DNA from: Forficula auricularia
Lineage: Eukaryota; Arthropoda; Insecta; Dermaptera; Forficulidae
Reading direction: 5' to 3'
DNA length: 64,000 nucleotides
Assembly: GCA_024734495.1 (NCBI GenBank)
Contig: JALMQS010000085.1
Location: 13,492,048 to 13,556,047, forward strand
Part shown: positions 31,381 to 42,722 of the stretch, in pieces
How positions within the stretch are numbered: position 1 is the stretch's first letter
Layout of the letters: each line of letters starts with the position of its first letter
The notes under the pieces: generated by a model
Told to the model about the DNA's origin: nothing
What the model saw: the letters and a program-made list of their open reading frames with translations, nothing else
Database searches by the model: none
Translations under genes and position numbers: made by a program

Positions 31381-31627
31381 TTAAGTGGGAGATAAATTTA
31401 AAAAACCTAATTTATCGATCGGAGAATTTACCACTGCTCAAAGCCCCTAAAAACTTAGTAAATTGGATATTGAATTGTATCTAACTTTCTGAGATTTGGC
31501 TCGTGATCCCGGCTTCTTTTCCTTCTACTCTGTTCTTTTCACGATGGAGAAGCCAGTCCATACAGGCCTTTAGGGGATGGACCTTCTGGTGTATCTACTT
31601 CTCAGATCAATATCATTAAAAAAAAAT
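31381..31627 (+). repeat. Interspersed repeat C, copy 2
   Basis: Near-copy of 23937-24180, beginning TTAAGTGGGAGATAAATTTAA and ending in an A-run. Frame disrupted relative to copy 1. Confidence 0.7.
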
Positions 31628-31965
31628 TAAGAAGGTGGTGACAGGTGCCTACTCGGTGCGCCCTCTGTTTTACCATAGACTAAGAATAAATAACTAATTG
31701 GTCTGTCTATTCAGAGATAATTAAAACAAAATTTAACTGGTTTGAGCCCTTCACGACTTGCCCTTTTACTTAAAAATCTATCTTTTTTAAATTTCCAAAA
31801 AGGGAATAAAGATTTAAATTGTATTGTTCAGGGATTAAACATTTCTGAGGTAAAACTATACATAAGCACCTAAGTGAAAATGGTCTTATTCGATTAAGGG
31901 GGACATTCAAACATGTATTTTCGGTGAAACCTCGAAGTCACAATGTCGTATTGAATGGAATATCT

Positions 31966-32130
31966 CGAGGGGTGAACCACGATTGGAATTAGGTGTACAC
32001 GTCTTTGGAATTATGTGGAATTATTTTGGAATTCATTAGATAATGCCCCTTGATCTATTGTCTTCTTTTTGGAAATGAAAGTGGAAGTGGAAGTAGGTGT
32101 ACACGATATTAGGTCGCGGTTCACCGCTCG
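31966..32130. mobile_element. hAT-type MITE, copy 2
   Basis: 165 bp, same family as 24960-25126 but in inverse orientation, with ends CGAGGGGTGAACC / GGTTCACCGCTCG and a perfect 8-bp target duplication GAATATCT (31958-31965 and 32131-32138). Confidence 0.92.
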
Positions 32131-32225
32131 GAATATCTTCTTGCAATGGAATTTTATTTGAGATGGATGGATTTAACCTCACGAATATATTCCGGTGGGT
32201 TTTAATCAGTACGACTGGGGCGCCG

Positions 32226-32280
32226 TAGAGTTCCTAACCGGTGTTCTGCGGAGTACTGGTGTTCCCTAAGCATTTCACTT
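32226..32280 (+). mobile_element. hAT-like left terminus remnant
   Basis: AGAGTTCCTAACCGGTGTTCTGCGG resembles the SPIN/Charlie type of hAT end (GGTTCCCAACCGGTGTxCCGCGG). Partner end not found. Confidence 0.45.
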
Positions 32281-32289
32281 TCAAAAAGT

Positions 32290-34985
32290 TTTCATAAACA
32301 TGAATTTATATTTTAAAATTCTTTTCCATTAAATAATACAAGTATATATGAAATGTATGTAAAGCAACACTAAACAAATAAATATTTTGAAAAGTAGATA
32401 TTGATACAAATTGTCTTGGTGATTAAATTAAATTGAATATATATGAATATACCATATATAAATAAATATTTTTCCTTAAAAATTTTGATGAATATTAGAA
32501 AAATAGTCCATATCAGACTTTTTGTTAATTTTTACTGTTTAAAAATTCGATCCTTTCTAAAATTAATATTTTTTCTAAATTCCGTTCTTTATCTAAAATT
32601 TTGGGATTAGAAAAGTCAGAATTGTCTCTCTCCAGGTCAGTTGAATAGCTAACTACTAATATTGTACATTCGGAACTTTTATTCTAAATGAATATTTATG
32701 CTTGTAAATTGTAAATTGTAAATATTCCCAGTCCGAAACGTTTGCAATTTTAATAATCGCTTGAAGATTGTTTTTTAAAAAAGATTTGTATTTATTTATA
32801 TAGATATATATTTATTTGCACCATCCAAATGACAACCTTAATCTCTCCAATAAAATTCAAAAAATTATAAGTGTAATATTCACTTTGAAAAATTGCAACG
32901 GCCCATACTGAAGACGACGTATCCCTCCCACCCCCTACACCTATTTCTAATTTTATCCCTCTTTTTTGAACTTATAATAATTCCTAAAAATTATATCATG
33001 CAATCATTTGTAGTGGTTATGTAGCGGATCCCAGGGAGGAGAGGCGATGAACCTGCAAGCCCTAACGACTAATAAATCAACATTCGATAATCTTAGACCC
33101 AAAAAACTACCAATTCTAAGGAGATTGTCTTATTTTGTAAAGAAAAATCAACCCTCTAAAGATCCATCCTTCGTTGATCCTTTGGACCAGTTTCATCCAT
33201 TCAAAAATGGTTGAAGGGAATGCTGTAATTCTATCTGAATTTAATTTCTAATAAAAATCTCAATTTGAAAAATAGTTCAAAAAAATAATTAGACTAAATT
33301 CTATGTAAAAATTTAAAAATGTTTATTAAAATTAAAAATTTTAATGATGAATCAATTGATGAAAATGCCAAAATGAATACCAGAAATTTCAAATAAATCA
33401 ATTTATAAGTATGTCATTTTAATGCTTCTTAAAAATGACTAATTTAATAATTTTAAATTTTAATTTTGATATGCATTGAAAAAATAAAAATGTAATGATT
33501 TTTTCTATGAATTTAATAGATGAAAATAAAAAATTTGTTCTAAAAATTTATGAAAAGCATTTAAAAATTTTTATTTATTTTGTTTTTTATTAAAATAATA
33601 ATAAAATCTCTAATCTAAAATTAAAAGTTGTAGGGTGAAAGCTGAAAGAAAAAACATACTATTACAAAAATCCATAATTTTTTAAAGTTTTTGATCCCTA
33701 TATAATAATTTAAAAGCCATGCTTATAAAAAAATATTTTGTACTTATATTGAATGCGAAGCTTTGATGTGCAGATTCAATTGCCGAGTTGAATGAAGCCG
33801 AGAAGAGAAGATGAAGAAGACATGAAGAAGGGATAGAAGAAACACCATGAAAAAAAAACAGAAAAATTTTTTTATTAAAGATGGAAAAATTAGGTAAAAT
33901 TTTCAAACTAGATTAATATTTAATAAATATAGAATGTTTTACTATATGAGAATTTAGATTTGAGTGAAAAAAAAATAAGAGCTTTGTATATTTATTAAAT
34001 ATTTCCAAAAATTTAGAATGTTAAAGATTTATTTCTATCAAGCCTAGATGATTTAGTATATTTTAATTTTTTTTTTTTTTAGATTAATTTTTTGATAAAA
34101 GTTTCTAATTTTTCAAATTTTAATCTGAATATTTGCTTTTAGTAGACTTCAAAATTTGCCTTTTTATATTATTTTAATAATAATTTTAGTTTTAAGCATA
34201 TTAAAGATTTATTGAAATGCTGATTTTCGGGATTTGAAAAGAAACAATCGTTTTGGTCCAAGTTCCAAAGGCAAAAGAATAATAGAAAGTACCTGGCCAT
34301 CGAGCGATGCTCGGTGACTTTTTGCTTCAGTTAAAACCTATATATTAATCCCTTGAACCCCCCCCCCATGCCACCCGGACCCCCACCACTTCACCCCACC
34401 TCGACAAATTTCATCTTAATTGATCTTTTCTTAATTAAAGTAATTATTTATAAATGAAAATCTCAATAAAAAAGTTTGTTTACATTTTTTTCAATTATCT
34501 TTTATTTATTAATTGGTTTTTTAATTTTAAAACCCACTAATAGGTTATAACAAATATTATTATATTAAGATTATGATTTTTTTAAATTAACAGATGTCTA
34601 AATCATAACATTACAGGTGGATTCATAACAAAACAGCTGTGTTTACAAATAAAGTGGTTGAAGTGGCTTTTTTTAGATAACTTGGAAACAAATCTTATTT
34701 AATTTTATGTTTTTATTTCAGATCCTATACGATTATTTTTTTTATTATTATTTTCCTATTTATTTTTTTATAATGTTTATCAATATGAACGAATGTGGGC
34801 AAATTCGCCTGCCTCCCAGGCGTAATTAGTAATTAAATATTAATTATATAATTAAAATTAAAAAATAATTTTATAATAACATCGACTTACTAAGAAGGAT
34901 ATATTATTGTTAATTTGGAGCTAATTAGATTGTGATATTTACCGGAAATGGTGAGATGAGTTGAATGTTTAATTCGAGACATATG
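32290..34985. other. No gene recognised
   Basis: Very AT-rich. A C-rich patch at 34350-34410 and a small CTCGGTGA-containing segment near 34295 are the only exceptions. Open frames in it are low-complexity. Confidence 0.45.
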
Positions 34986-34989
34986 GACG

Positions 34990-35110
34990 CGTGGCTAGCG
35001 TGCCCAGTACGTACTGGCGACCGCCTGAGAGACAGCGGAGGGACGGGAGTAACTAGAAAATTTGCAAGGGACTAGTACAGGGAGGGAGGCAGGGGAGGTA
35101 GGGCGCAATT
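34990..35110. other. GC-richer patch with 14-bp perfect palindrome
   Basis: Contains CCAGTACGTACTGG at 35004-35017 and a purine-rich run after it. No coding pattern. 35110-36010 that follows is AT-rich with nothing recognised. Confidence 0.35.
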
Positions 35111-36019
35111 GACCATGCCAAATAACACATATTTAAGACAATATTAATTAATTACGTTAAATAATCTACAAAGCATTGAAATCCTAATATAACGTTTTGA
35201 AAATATATTTTAGACACCCATGATAGTTTTTAAGCTACGTTAATTTTACTTGTCGAATATATTAATTTCAATAAAAATTAAAGGAAATTGGTGAAAATTT
35301 TTTCAAATCTCGATACTCTCTCTGTAAATTTTGCAGTTATAATCAAAGGAAAATTAAACTTAGCCAGCTCACTTAAAAGTGAAGCTGTTCTACTAATAAA
35401 TTTATATATATTGAACTATTTAAAATAAAGAAAGACTGATCGACCTACTGAGGTCTTAACTCTATGAAAATGACATTGATACGGAACGATTCTCGAAGGG
35501 GTAAAAAAATAACCCCCTCTGACATAACTAAAAATAATATGTCCCATCGGATCTAATAGATGACACCCTGTTGTAATTTTCGTAATTTAAATTTATTTCT
35601 ATCGACAACTTGAACTCTCTCAAATTCAATTTGGAAAAATCATTCCATTGCCTTTCGAATTTTAAAGAAATTCAAGATTCGAAACACTCAACCACCTTTA
35701 TTGAATCTTGGCATGGCTATTATACCATATACTATATGTATAAATTTAGAAACATTAGTAAAACTATTTAGCGCGTTTACACACTTTATATACATGTATT
35801 AGATTTATTTGCCAATTTCTATTAGTGAAGTATTTAGAAAATTGTTTCCCATTATTAAATATGTATTCCAGGGTTCAGTTTGTTATTTTTGTTTGAATAT
35901 ATTCTTGTTCTCTCTTTTCTAAGAGGCGACCTCAGATCATTTTTAATAAAATACATTAAGTAAATAGTATTTGTCATCTACAAACCAATCACAAAAGAGA
36001 ATTAATTAATAAAGTAAAG

Positions 36020-36160
36020 GGTGTGTAGTTTCACAGTGAATGAAATAAAACTCAAAGAGGTTTATACAAACTCAATATATTTCGGATTATTAGTCCATCA
36101 TCAGGAGTTTACAGGTTAAAAACAGTCAGTTTTCTGAGGGTCCACAGAATACGTATACAA
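36020..36160 (-). ncRNA. Hammerhead-ribozyme-like motif (type I), retroelement remnant
   Basis: On the minus strand, 36113-36065: helix I 5' strand UGUAAACUC, then CUGAUGA, one U, helix II GGA-CUAAUAA-UCC, GAAA, an AU-only helix III, UU as the cleavage position, and the helix I 3' strand GAGUUUGUA. Helix I is 9 bp including wobbles and abuts the core exactly, as required of a type I hammerhead. The single extra U before helix II departs from the canonical core, so activity is uncertain. Surrounding GTTTCACAGTGAATG resembles the palindromic retroelement family. Confidence 0.6.
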
Positions 36161-36742
36161 AATTTGGATGTGTTTGATCGAAAGGACTAGAATTTTCATT
36201 TTTGACCCCCCCCCCCTTTTTTTTGTCTGATATAATGTTTAAAACACATTAAAAAAAAACTATTTCATGTTCTTTTTAAAAATGTATTGAGTTGTTTTCT
36301 AGTTGAATTTTTTCATTTTTTTATACCTCTTCAAAATGTGAGAGATCTTATGCCCCACACTGTTTAATATAATTAATCAAAATAATTGATAGTTTTATTT
36401 AAAAATGAATTTAAAAATAAAATTTGAATTAAAAAATAATATTTTATAAATGGATTGGATGAAAATTGTATATTGCTGTTCAAACGAATAAATAAATGCA
36501 TATACGTAAATAGAAATAAAATATTTTAGTACAGTCTTATAAAAGAATTTATGATTAAAATTTCAACCAAAACATCTCCCGAAGATCTTGAGTATCAATA
36601 AAATTGAAATAATTAATCCAATTATAATAAAAAGAAATTTTATTTTAAAATAATTGTTTGAAGTGAGAAATTTTAAAACGACCATAATTTTTATTTAGAA
36701 AAATAAAATAAAAATAAGTGTGGAAAAAATAATCTTCATCAT

Positions 36743-36897
36743 TATACGATATATATATATAATATATAAAAAAATTAAGGCAATCATAATAAACAAAAAT
36801 GTTGATGGAATAAATTTCGTATATTTTTAAGCAAATTAATAAAAATAGAAAAAAGATAGTAAGTGTGGGAGGGGGGGGAGAAAAACGAGTGTGGTTC
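36743..36897. repeat. Long target-site duplication, left copy
   Basis: About 155 bp including AAGGCAATCATAATAAAC and AAAACGAGTGTGGTTC, repeated at 37709-37865 with small indels. It flanks the LINE insertion 36898-37708. Confidence 0.75.
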
Positions 36898-37708
36898 AAC
36901 AAATACTTAAACAAATTAAATGACCACCCAAACGACTACGCAAAACAACTAATGACAGCAACAATTCCAAAAAGACTTAAGAGACACAGACCAAATGACC
37001 TCCCTCGACGCTTCACTTGATCATGCCAGACCTTATACCTCTGTAAATATGTAAATAATTGTTAATGTAAATATTTTCAAGTCAAAAAACTTATATTATT
37101 GTTATTGTTTTGTAAATAGTCTTAAGTCCGAAACTTAGGCCATGAAATATATAGACACGCCCTCTGCTACTCTCCACACAGAGTGAAGTGAGGCCAACAT
37201 CTCCTACAGATGACGTCACGTTCTCACATAAATATTTTGGTATATTAATTTAATATTAATTTGCGATTATTGGAATCCAAAATAAATAATCTAAACTACG
37301 ATAAATTTATCTCAATGTATAATAATTCCTATAGTGGCCATGCTATTTCTGGGTGTTCCTACCTACAGATGACGTCACGTTCTCTAGTTGATGTTGGCCT
37401 CACCAAATCGACACCAGGGCGTGTCTATATAGTTCATGGTCTAAGGTCCAAAACTTATATTTTGTTTTTGTTTTTATTTTTATTTTTATTTTTGTTTTTT
37501 TAAATAGTCAGAAAACTTATATTTGATTTTTTTATTGTATATATGTGTTTATTCGGAGAAATTGTAAGTTCAATGGAACTTTATAATTTAAGTTATAATC
37601 CTATTCTCATGCCATTGTTATTTTATTATCAAATAAATGTTCTTATTGCCCTTTGGGGCAGATTGCCTATGTAAGATGGAGAATATTAAAAAATATAATA
37701 TATATATA
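36898..37708 (+). pseudogene. 5'-truncated LINE insertion
   Basis: Starts immediately after the left duplication and reads NKYLNKLNDHPNDYAKQLMT then IPKRLKRHRPNDLPRRFT and stop at about 37021, a C-terminal tail of the CR1/jockey kind (NDHPN...RRLKRxRPxDL). The 3' UTR is interrupted by a MITE at 37135-37444 and resumes to about 37690. Only about 40 codons of ORF2 remain. Confidence 0.6.
37135..37444. mobile_element. MITE with repeated TGACGTCA, 310 bp
   Basis: Terminal inverted repeats TTAGGCCATGAAATATATAG and inverse, continuing through ACACGCCC and, further in, GAGGCCAACATC. A direct repeat CTACAGATGACGTCACGTTC occurs at 37203 and 37367. Inserted in the LINE 3' UTR. Superfamily unknown. Confidence 0.7.
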
Positions 37709-37865
37709 TATACGAGATATATATAAAAAAAAATTAAATTAAGGCAATCATAATAAACAAAAATGTTGATGGAATAAATTTCGTATATTTTTAAGCAAAT
37801 TAATAAAAATAGAAAAAAGTAAGTGTGGGAGGGGTGAGAGGGGGGTAGAAAAACGAGTGTGGTTC
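37709..37865. repeat. Long target-site duplication, right copy
   Basis: Right partner of 36743-36897; continues uninterrupted into GGGCGTTGAAG, which represents the original flank. Confidence 0.75.
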
Positions 37866-38090
37866 GGGCGTTGAAGTCGCCAGGTCAGAGATCGGCCGAG
37901 TCGTGTCCATCGTGAAGCCGATAAATCTTGAGCTGAGGCGCTCAGGGCTCAGGCAGCCGGCCGGCCGTTTCATTAAACGCTCGGCATAAATCAGGTGAAC
38001 ACTTGAGTGCTGTAAATAAGCGCCTCTCTGTCGCCGCCACGGTCATCTTTCATCTCCCTGCGAGAAATTAAAAAACTTCGTACCGAGAGA
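37866..38090. other. GC-rich, sequence-complex non-coding patch
   Basis: Much higher G+C and complexity than flanks, with GGCATAAATCAGG, TAAATAAGCGCC and GTCGCCGCCACGG. No open frame of note. Such islands in repeat-rich DNA can be conserved regulatory elements; this cannot be decided from one sequence. Confidence 0.3.
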
Positions 38091-38561
38091 GATTATTTAT
38101 GCTGTCATTCGATTTCTCAATCTTTAATAACAAATATTTACTAAATGATTTTTTGTTGTTGTTGTTTTAATCATCACTAGGTTCATTATAGAGAATGTGC
38201 TATTAAATATTGCTTCAGCTTTTGGTAGATGCATACGAGTATGTGTATAGGTGAAAATGACGAATGGTTGGAGAAAATAAGTGAAAAATCTCTTAAAACT
38301 TTGTATGTTTTTGGCAAGTTTTGAAAATTTAGCAATTGTTTTTATTTTTTTACTTAACCATACAGGGTATGGTCAAGTATTGTAATCGTGCATGAAAAAA
38401 GTGTTTTTTTTCCTTCTTTTTTTCGAAATATCTCAAAAACGGTTGAAACTATTTTGATTAAAAAATTGAGCTAAACCATGGCATTTCGCTCTACAAAAAA
38501 GCTCTAATAAGTGAACATCGGAAAAATTATATTTTTCAAGATAATAATTGTTTTGTCAAAA

Positions 38562-38631
38562 TGTCTGTTAGTCTGTCTGGTTGTCTGGTTGTCCGGTTGT
38601 ACGGTTGTCTGGTTGTCCGTTAGTCTGTGCG
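38562..38631. repeat. Minisatellite, GGTTGTC(T/C) units
   Basis: Repeated TCTGGTTG / TCCGGTTG / TACGGTTG units. Following 38640-38950 resembles the tail of an interspersed repeat (CAAATTTCACACGTAG) but no structure is resolved. Confidence 0.6.
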
Positions 38632-39092
38632 TTACCAAATTTTTGTGGACGAGCTAGCTCAAAAACTGATGTGAATATCGAAACCAAATTTCACACGTAG
38701 TTTTGGTCCATTGAGATTAAGAGCTGATTAGATTTTGGTTCATATCGACCCATAATTAAGGGGAGTGGAGGGGGGTTAAAAATTAAAAATCTAGGTCGTT
38801 TGAGCAAACTCAACCAAATTTTGTATACATAATCAGTGGACCCCCAGAAGTCTAAAAATGCAAAAACTAACCCCCCTACATTATTATAAATAATTTTAGG
38901 GGCCAGGATGTATGGTAAAGTCAAGTGGGTGGCCACATCAGTACACGTCAGGATTTTTTTAAATCAGCAAACGGCTTAGACTAGAAAGCTGAAACTTTTT
39001 CAGCTCATTGCCGTTTAATGGATCCTAAAATAATGGTTCGATTTCCTGAATTTTTCAATAAGGTAAGTTAGAAATCCAAATATCTAACGAGT

Positions 39093-39583
39093 AATTAATA
39101 GAGATTGTGGTGTTGGTGCAAGGTGAATCATCTTTAATAAAGATAAAAGTAAATAAATATTATATGAAATATTCATTTACTATGAGTTAAGATTTCTAGA
39201 TCACTTGTTTCACATTAAAAATTAAAAAAATAAAAGAGGTAAATTTTTTCAATATCTATATTTCGGGCTGTAAACCCATCTTCAGGAAAATAGAGAAGTT
39301 TAACAGTATTTTCCTGAAGATGGGTTTACAGCCCGAAATATATATATTGAAAAAATTTACCTCTTTTATTTTTTTAATGTGTAATGTGAAACAAGTGACC
39401 TAGAAATCTTAACTCATAGTAAATGAATATTTCATATAAGATTTATTTACTTTTATCTTTAACTTATGAGGAGAATTTTCTAGGTTAGGTTTCAACCTAA
39501 CCTAGAAAATTCTCCTCATAAGTTACTCATAATGTTTCACCTAGAACCGACACCTAAATCCTTAAAAAAAAAACTTTTATCTT
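39093..39583. mobile_element. Palindromic retroelement with hammerhead-like cores, 12-bp TSD
   Basis: 491 bp between perfect TATCTAACGAGT duplications (39081-39092 and 39584-39595). Arms pair about a centre near 39300; a second inverted block CTAGGTTAGGTTTC/GAAACCTAACCTAG lies at 39480-39520. The right arm core (39314-39339, plus) is CTGAAGATGGGTTTACAGCCC then GAAAT; UUUUC before it pairs with GAAAA after the AU-rich helix III. The left arm has the same on the minus strand (39260-39285). Ends carry GGTGTTGGTGC and ACCGACACC, shared with 2546 and 44378. Confidence 0.8.
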
Positions 39584-40064
39584 TATCTAACGAGTTCTTC
39601 GTTTTGAAAATACAATCATTTTGGGAACGAAATTGACTTTCCATGGCCTCCAGCAAAAAATATAGATAGACATTCTAGAGTAGACTTAACAAAAATTTAA
39701 ACATATTTTAAATTTTATGGATTATATTAAATTTATAATATTTTTATCAGTTAGCCCCAGCAGAGTTAGTATCCAGACTTTTGGGGCGGGTGGGGCAAAA
39801 CTACTCTGACCAAAATTATTTGAATTAAACGATTTTTTTTCTTTTCCTGCACTTTTAAAAAATTCTTATCTAATTTTACTATAAAAAAATGGGAAGTACG
39901 GCCTCAAAACTTTTTAATAAATATTAATATTATATTATTACATTCCAGTATTGTAATCTTACAAAATATTTTTTACGCTAATACGTATATAATTAATACA
40001 AGAAAAAAGTAAAGTTACAATTAATTTTTCTATTTTTGCTATGAGTTAATGTGATTTTACCAAT

Positions 40065-40910
40065 TTAATATATATTTTTTTCTTTTTTAGTATATAGTAA
40101 TATAGTATTTCCCTTCTCAAGATAGTCGATGAATATTACACCACGCACATCCCAAAATACCGAAGCCATAACCTTTCCAGCCGATTCTTGTTCTTTTGGG
40201 CGCTTTGGACGAAGTTCTTCACCAATTGCTGTCCACTCAGATGACGATCGTTTTGATTCCGGAGTGAAGTGATGGATCCATGTTTCATCTATTGTCACAT
40301 ATCGACACAAAAATTCCGGTTTGTTACATTTAAACATCTCCAAACACTGTTCAGAATCATCAACACGTTTTTGGTCAACAGTGAGCAAGCGCGGCACCCA
40401 CTTTGAACAGAGCTTTCTCATACTCAAATGCTCATGTAATATAAAGCCAACACGTTCTTTTAATATCTTTACGATGTCAGCTAACTCACGCAGCTTCACT
40501 TTTCGATCATTCAAAACGATTTTGTGAATTTTTTTGATGTTTTCTGGCGTTACCGCCTCATTTGGACGTCCACTGCGTTCTGCATCATCGGTGTCCCTAC
40601 GGCCACGTTTGAAGTCAGCAAATCAACGTTTTATTGTTGTTTTCTATAAAACTTTTCAAGCCATTGCTCCGCTTGAACGGTATTTTTTCCCATCAAGAAG
40701 CAGTGTAAAATTAAAACACGAAATTGTTTTTGATCCATTGCTCTGAAAAGCGTCACTCTTAGCACGATAACTGACAATCTAATGAATAGAATATCGTGAA
40801 ATTTTGACAGCTTTCTTTTTGAAGGTTGGTACTGACTGAAAAAGAGGTGAATTCAAAAAAGCTAGCGCAATGTACCATATGTGTTAGGCCCGGGATTTTT
40901 CAGCCCATGT
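40065..40910 (-). pseudogene. Mariner transposase (DD34D type), 3'-truncated
   Basis: Minus-strand frame of 149 codons (40514-40065) reads VGFILHEHLSMRKLCSKWVP, LTVDQKRVDDSEQCLEMF, YVTIDETWIHHFTPESKRSS with the first catalytic D, and KVMASVFWDVRGVIFIDYLE, the classic mariner middle region. Upstream to about 40746 a decayed N-terminal helix-turn-helix region can be followed with stops. The C-terminal part with the last two aspartates is missing. At 40876-40906 the minus strand reads GGGCTGAAAAATCCCGGGCC, close to the 5' terminal repeat of cecropia/irritans-like mariners. Dead fragment. Confidence 0.85.
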
Positions 40911-41118
40911 GCTATGTCATTGCTTACAGAAAATTTTATTTAATAATTTAATGCCGCAACTGCTGAAATAAAACAGTTTTATGAAATTAATCGCAAAATA
41001 AAGTTTCTTCAGAGTCGTATTTGTAAAAAATATTATGTTTTATTATATTCAATAAATTTTTTGTATATTTGTGAAACAACACATAGAAAATAAAAAAATC
41101 TAAATATAATATATTGAA

Positions 41119-41555
41119 ATAAAATGAGAGAGTCTTCTGTTTTTTAAATAAAATAATTTTTAATTATTTCTAGAGACTATAGTTTCGAAGGCATTGCTTC
41201 ATCATCAGTCTATCACAAATATTTCAAATTAGTTACAAATTAAGATTTATACATAGAAAATTTTGAAAAATATATAATGTCTCTATATTCTTCATGTTTC
41301 CTCAATTGAGGAAACATGTAGAAAAAGACATTATATATTTTTCAAAATTTTCTATGTATAAATCTTAATTTGTAACTAATTTGAAATATTTGTGATAGAC
41401 TGATGATGAAGGCAATGCCTTCGAAACTATAGTCTCTAGAAATAATTAAAAATTATTTTATTTAAAAAACAGAAGACTCTCTCATTTTATTTTATTTTTA
41501 ACCTAAAATAAAAACAATTCTGTTACCATCGACAGTGAAATCTTTTATTCAACTA
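41119..41555. mobile_element. Palindromic retroelement with best hammerhead-like core, 13-bp TSD
   Basis: 437 bp between perfect ATAATATATTGAA duplications (41106-41118 and 41556-41568). Arms of about 180 bp are nearly identical inverses around CTCAATTGAG. Right arm, plus strand 41396-41436: UAGA, CUGAUGA, one U, helix II GAAGGCA-A-UGCCUUC, GAAA, helix III ACU-AU-AGU, then C as cleavage base of GUC, then UCUA pairing with UAGA. Left arm has the same on the minus strand with one change (41182-41208). Right end extends beyond the palindrome by about 60 bp (TAACCTAAAATAAAAAC...). No protein. Confidence 0.85.
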
Positions 41556-41569
41556 ATAATATATTGAAT

Positions 41570-42605
41570 TTATTTTTTACTTTATTTATAATCAGGAATG
41601 AAGTGAGCAAGGGAGATATTTAGAAAGGAGTGAAAATGAGTAAAATGTAGGCTCTCTGTGTGTATATTTCGATCAATATCTGGCAAAATGCTATTTTTGA
41701 GATGGATCTAATAGTTTTATATCAAGGAATAGTCTACCTAAAGCTAAGTTTTGGAAGAATTTAAATTCCTTTATAGTAATGTTATTATTTTAAATAGGAA
41801 TTGAGCCTTGTAGATTGGAAAGCGATTAATTTTGTTTTGTTTTATGGTTAAATTGATTTCTAATCACATATTTTTTACTTAAGCTAATATTAGAATCAAT
41901 TACATGATATGTTAGAATGACATTATTATGGCTGACCTATTTCTTAAGAAAAATGTATATACAGTAACTTTGATTAATGGGTCTCGGTTGATTAAAAATA
42001 AAATATGGAAATAGCACTCAATTAAAAGAATGAATTTTTTTAGGATGAATATTTTTCAAAAAAAATATATATTGCAGAATGTTGCAAAAATGTTAATTAA
42101 ATATTTTCATAGTTATTGCGGAGTATACCATGTTTGGTCAGGTTTTTGCGATTCGCTAAGTATGTAATACAAATAATGTTCCTAAATAGATTATATAATA
42201 AATGTAAAACAGATAATTAAAATTTTTTGTTATTAGATACAATACAATTTCAAAAATTAAGAACGTATTAAATTAATATAACTTTCGTTTGAATGAGAAA
42301 ATACTATTATTTTAGAGTGAAATATTCTAGTATTTTAGAAAATGAAATTAGTATTGGAGAAAGAACTTATTTTTTCACTTGATCCACATCTTTGTAAAAT
42401 CAAACATTTGTTATACTAGTCATGATAATGAGCAATGCACTAAAGTGTTTGAAAATAAGAACATTCTAGGCTGCTAGTCTGTCTCGCATGATTCGTAAGC
42501 TAACACTTCACATTGTACCTTCAACAAATTTCTATTGAATAAGTAGATCATTTAACCTGTCTGAATATTAAAACATTATAGTCCAAAGTACTGTGAGAAT
42601 TTATC
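41570..42605. other. No gene recognised
   Basis: AT-rich; no coding or structural signal I can support. Confidence 0.4.
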
Positions 42606-42722
42606 AACTTGCCATTGAACACAGGAGTTTTTTAACGGGTTATAGTGGTGTTTCACAAAGAGGAAATAAAAATTAAGAAAATTAAAATTTTTTTAAATTA
42701 TATTTTGGAGTTTTTTTATTTT

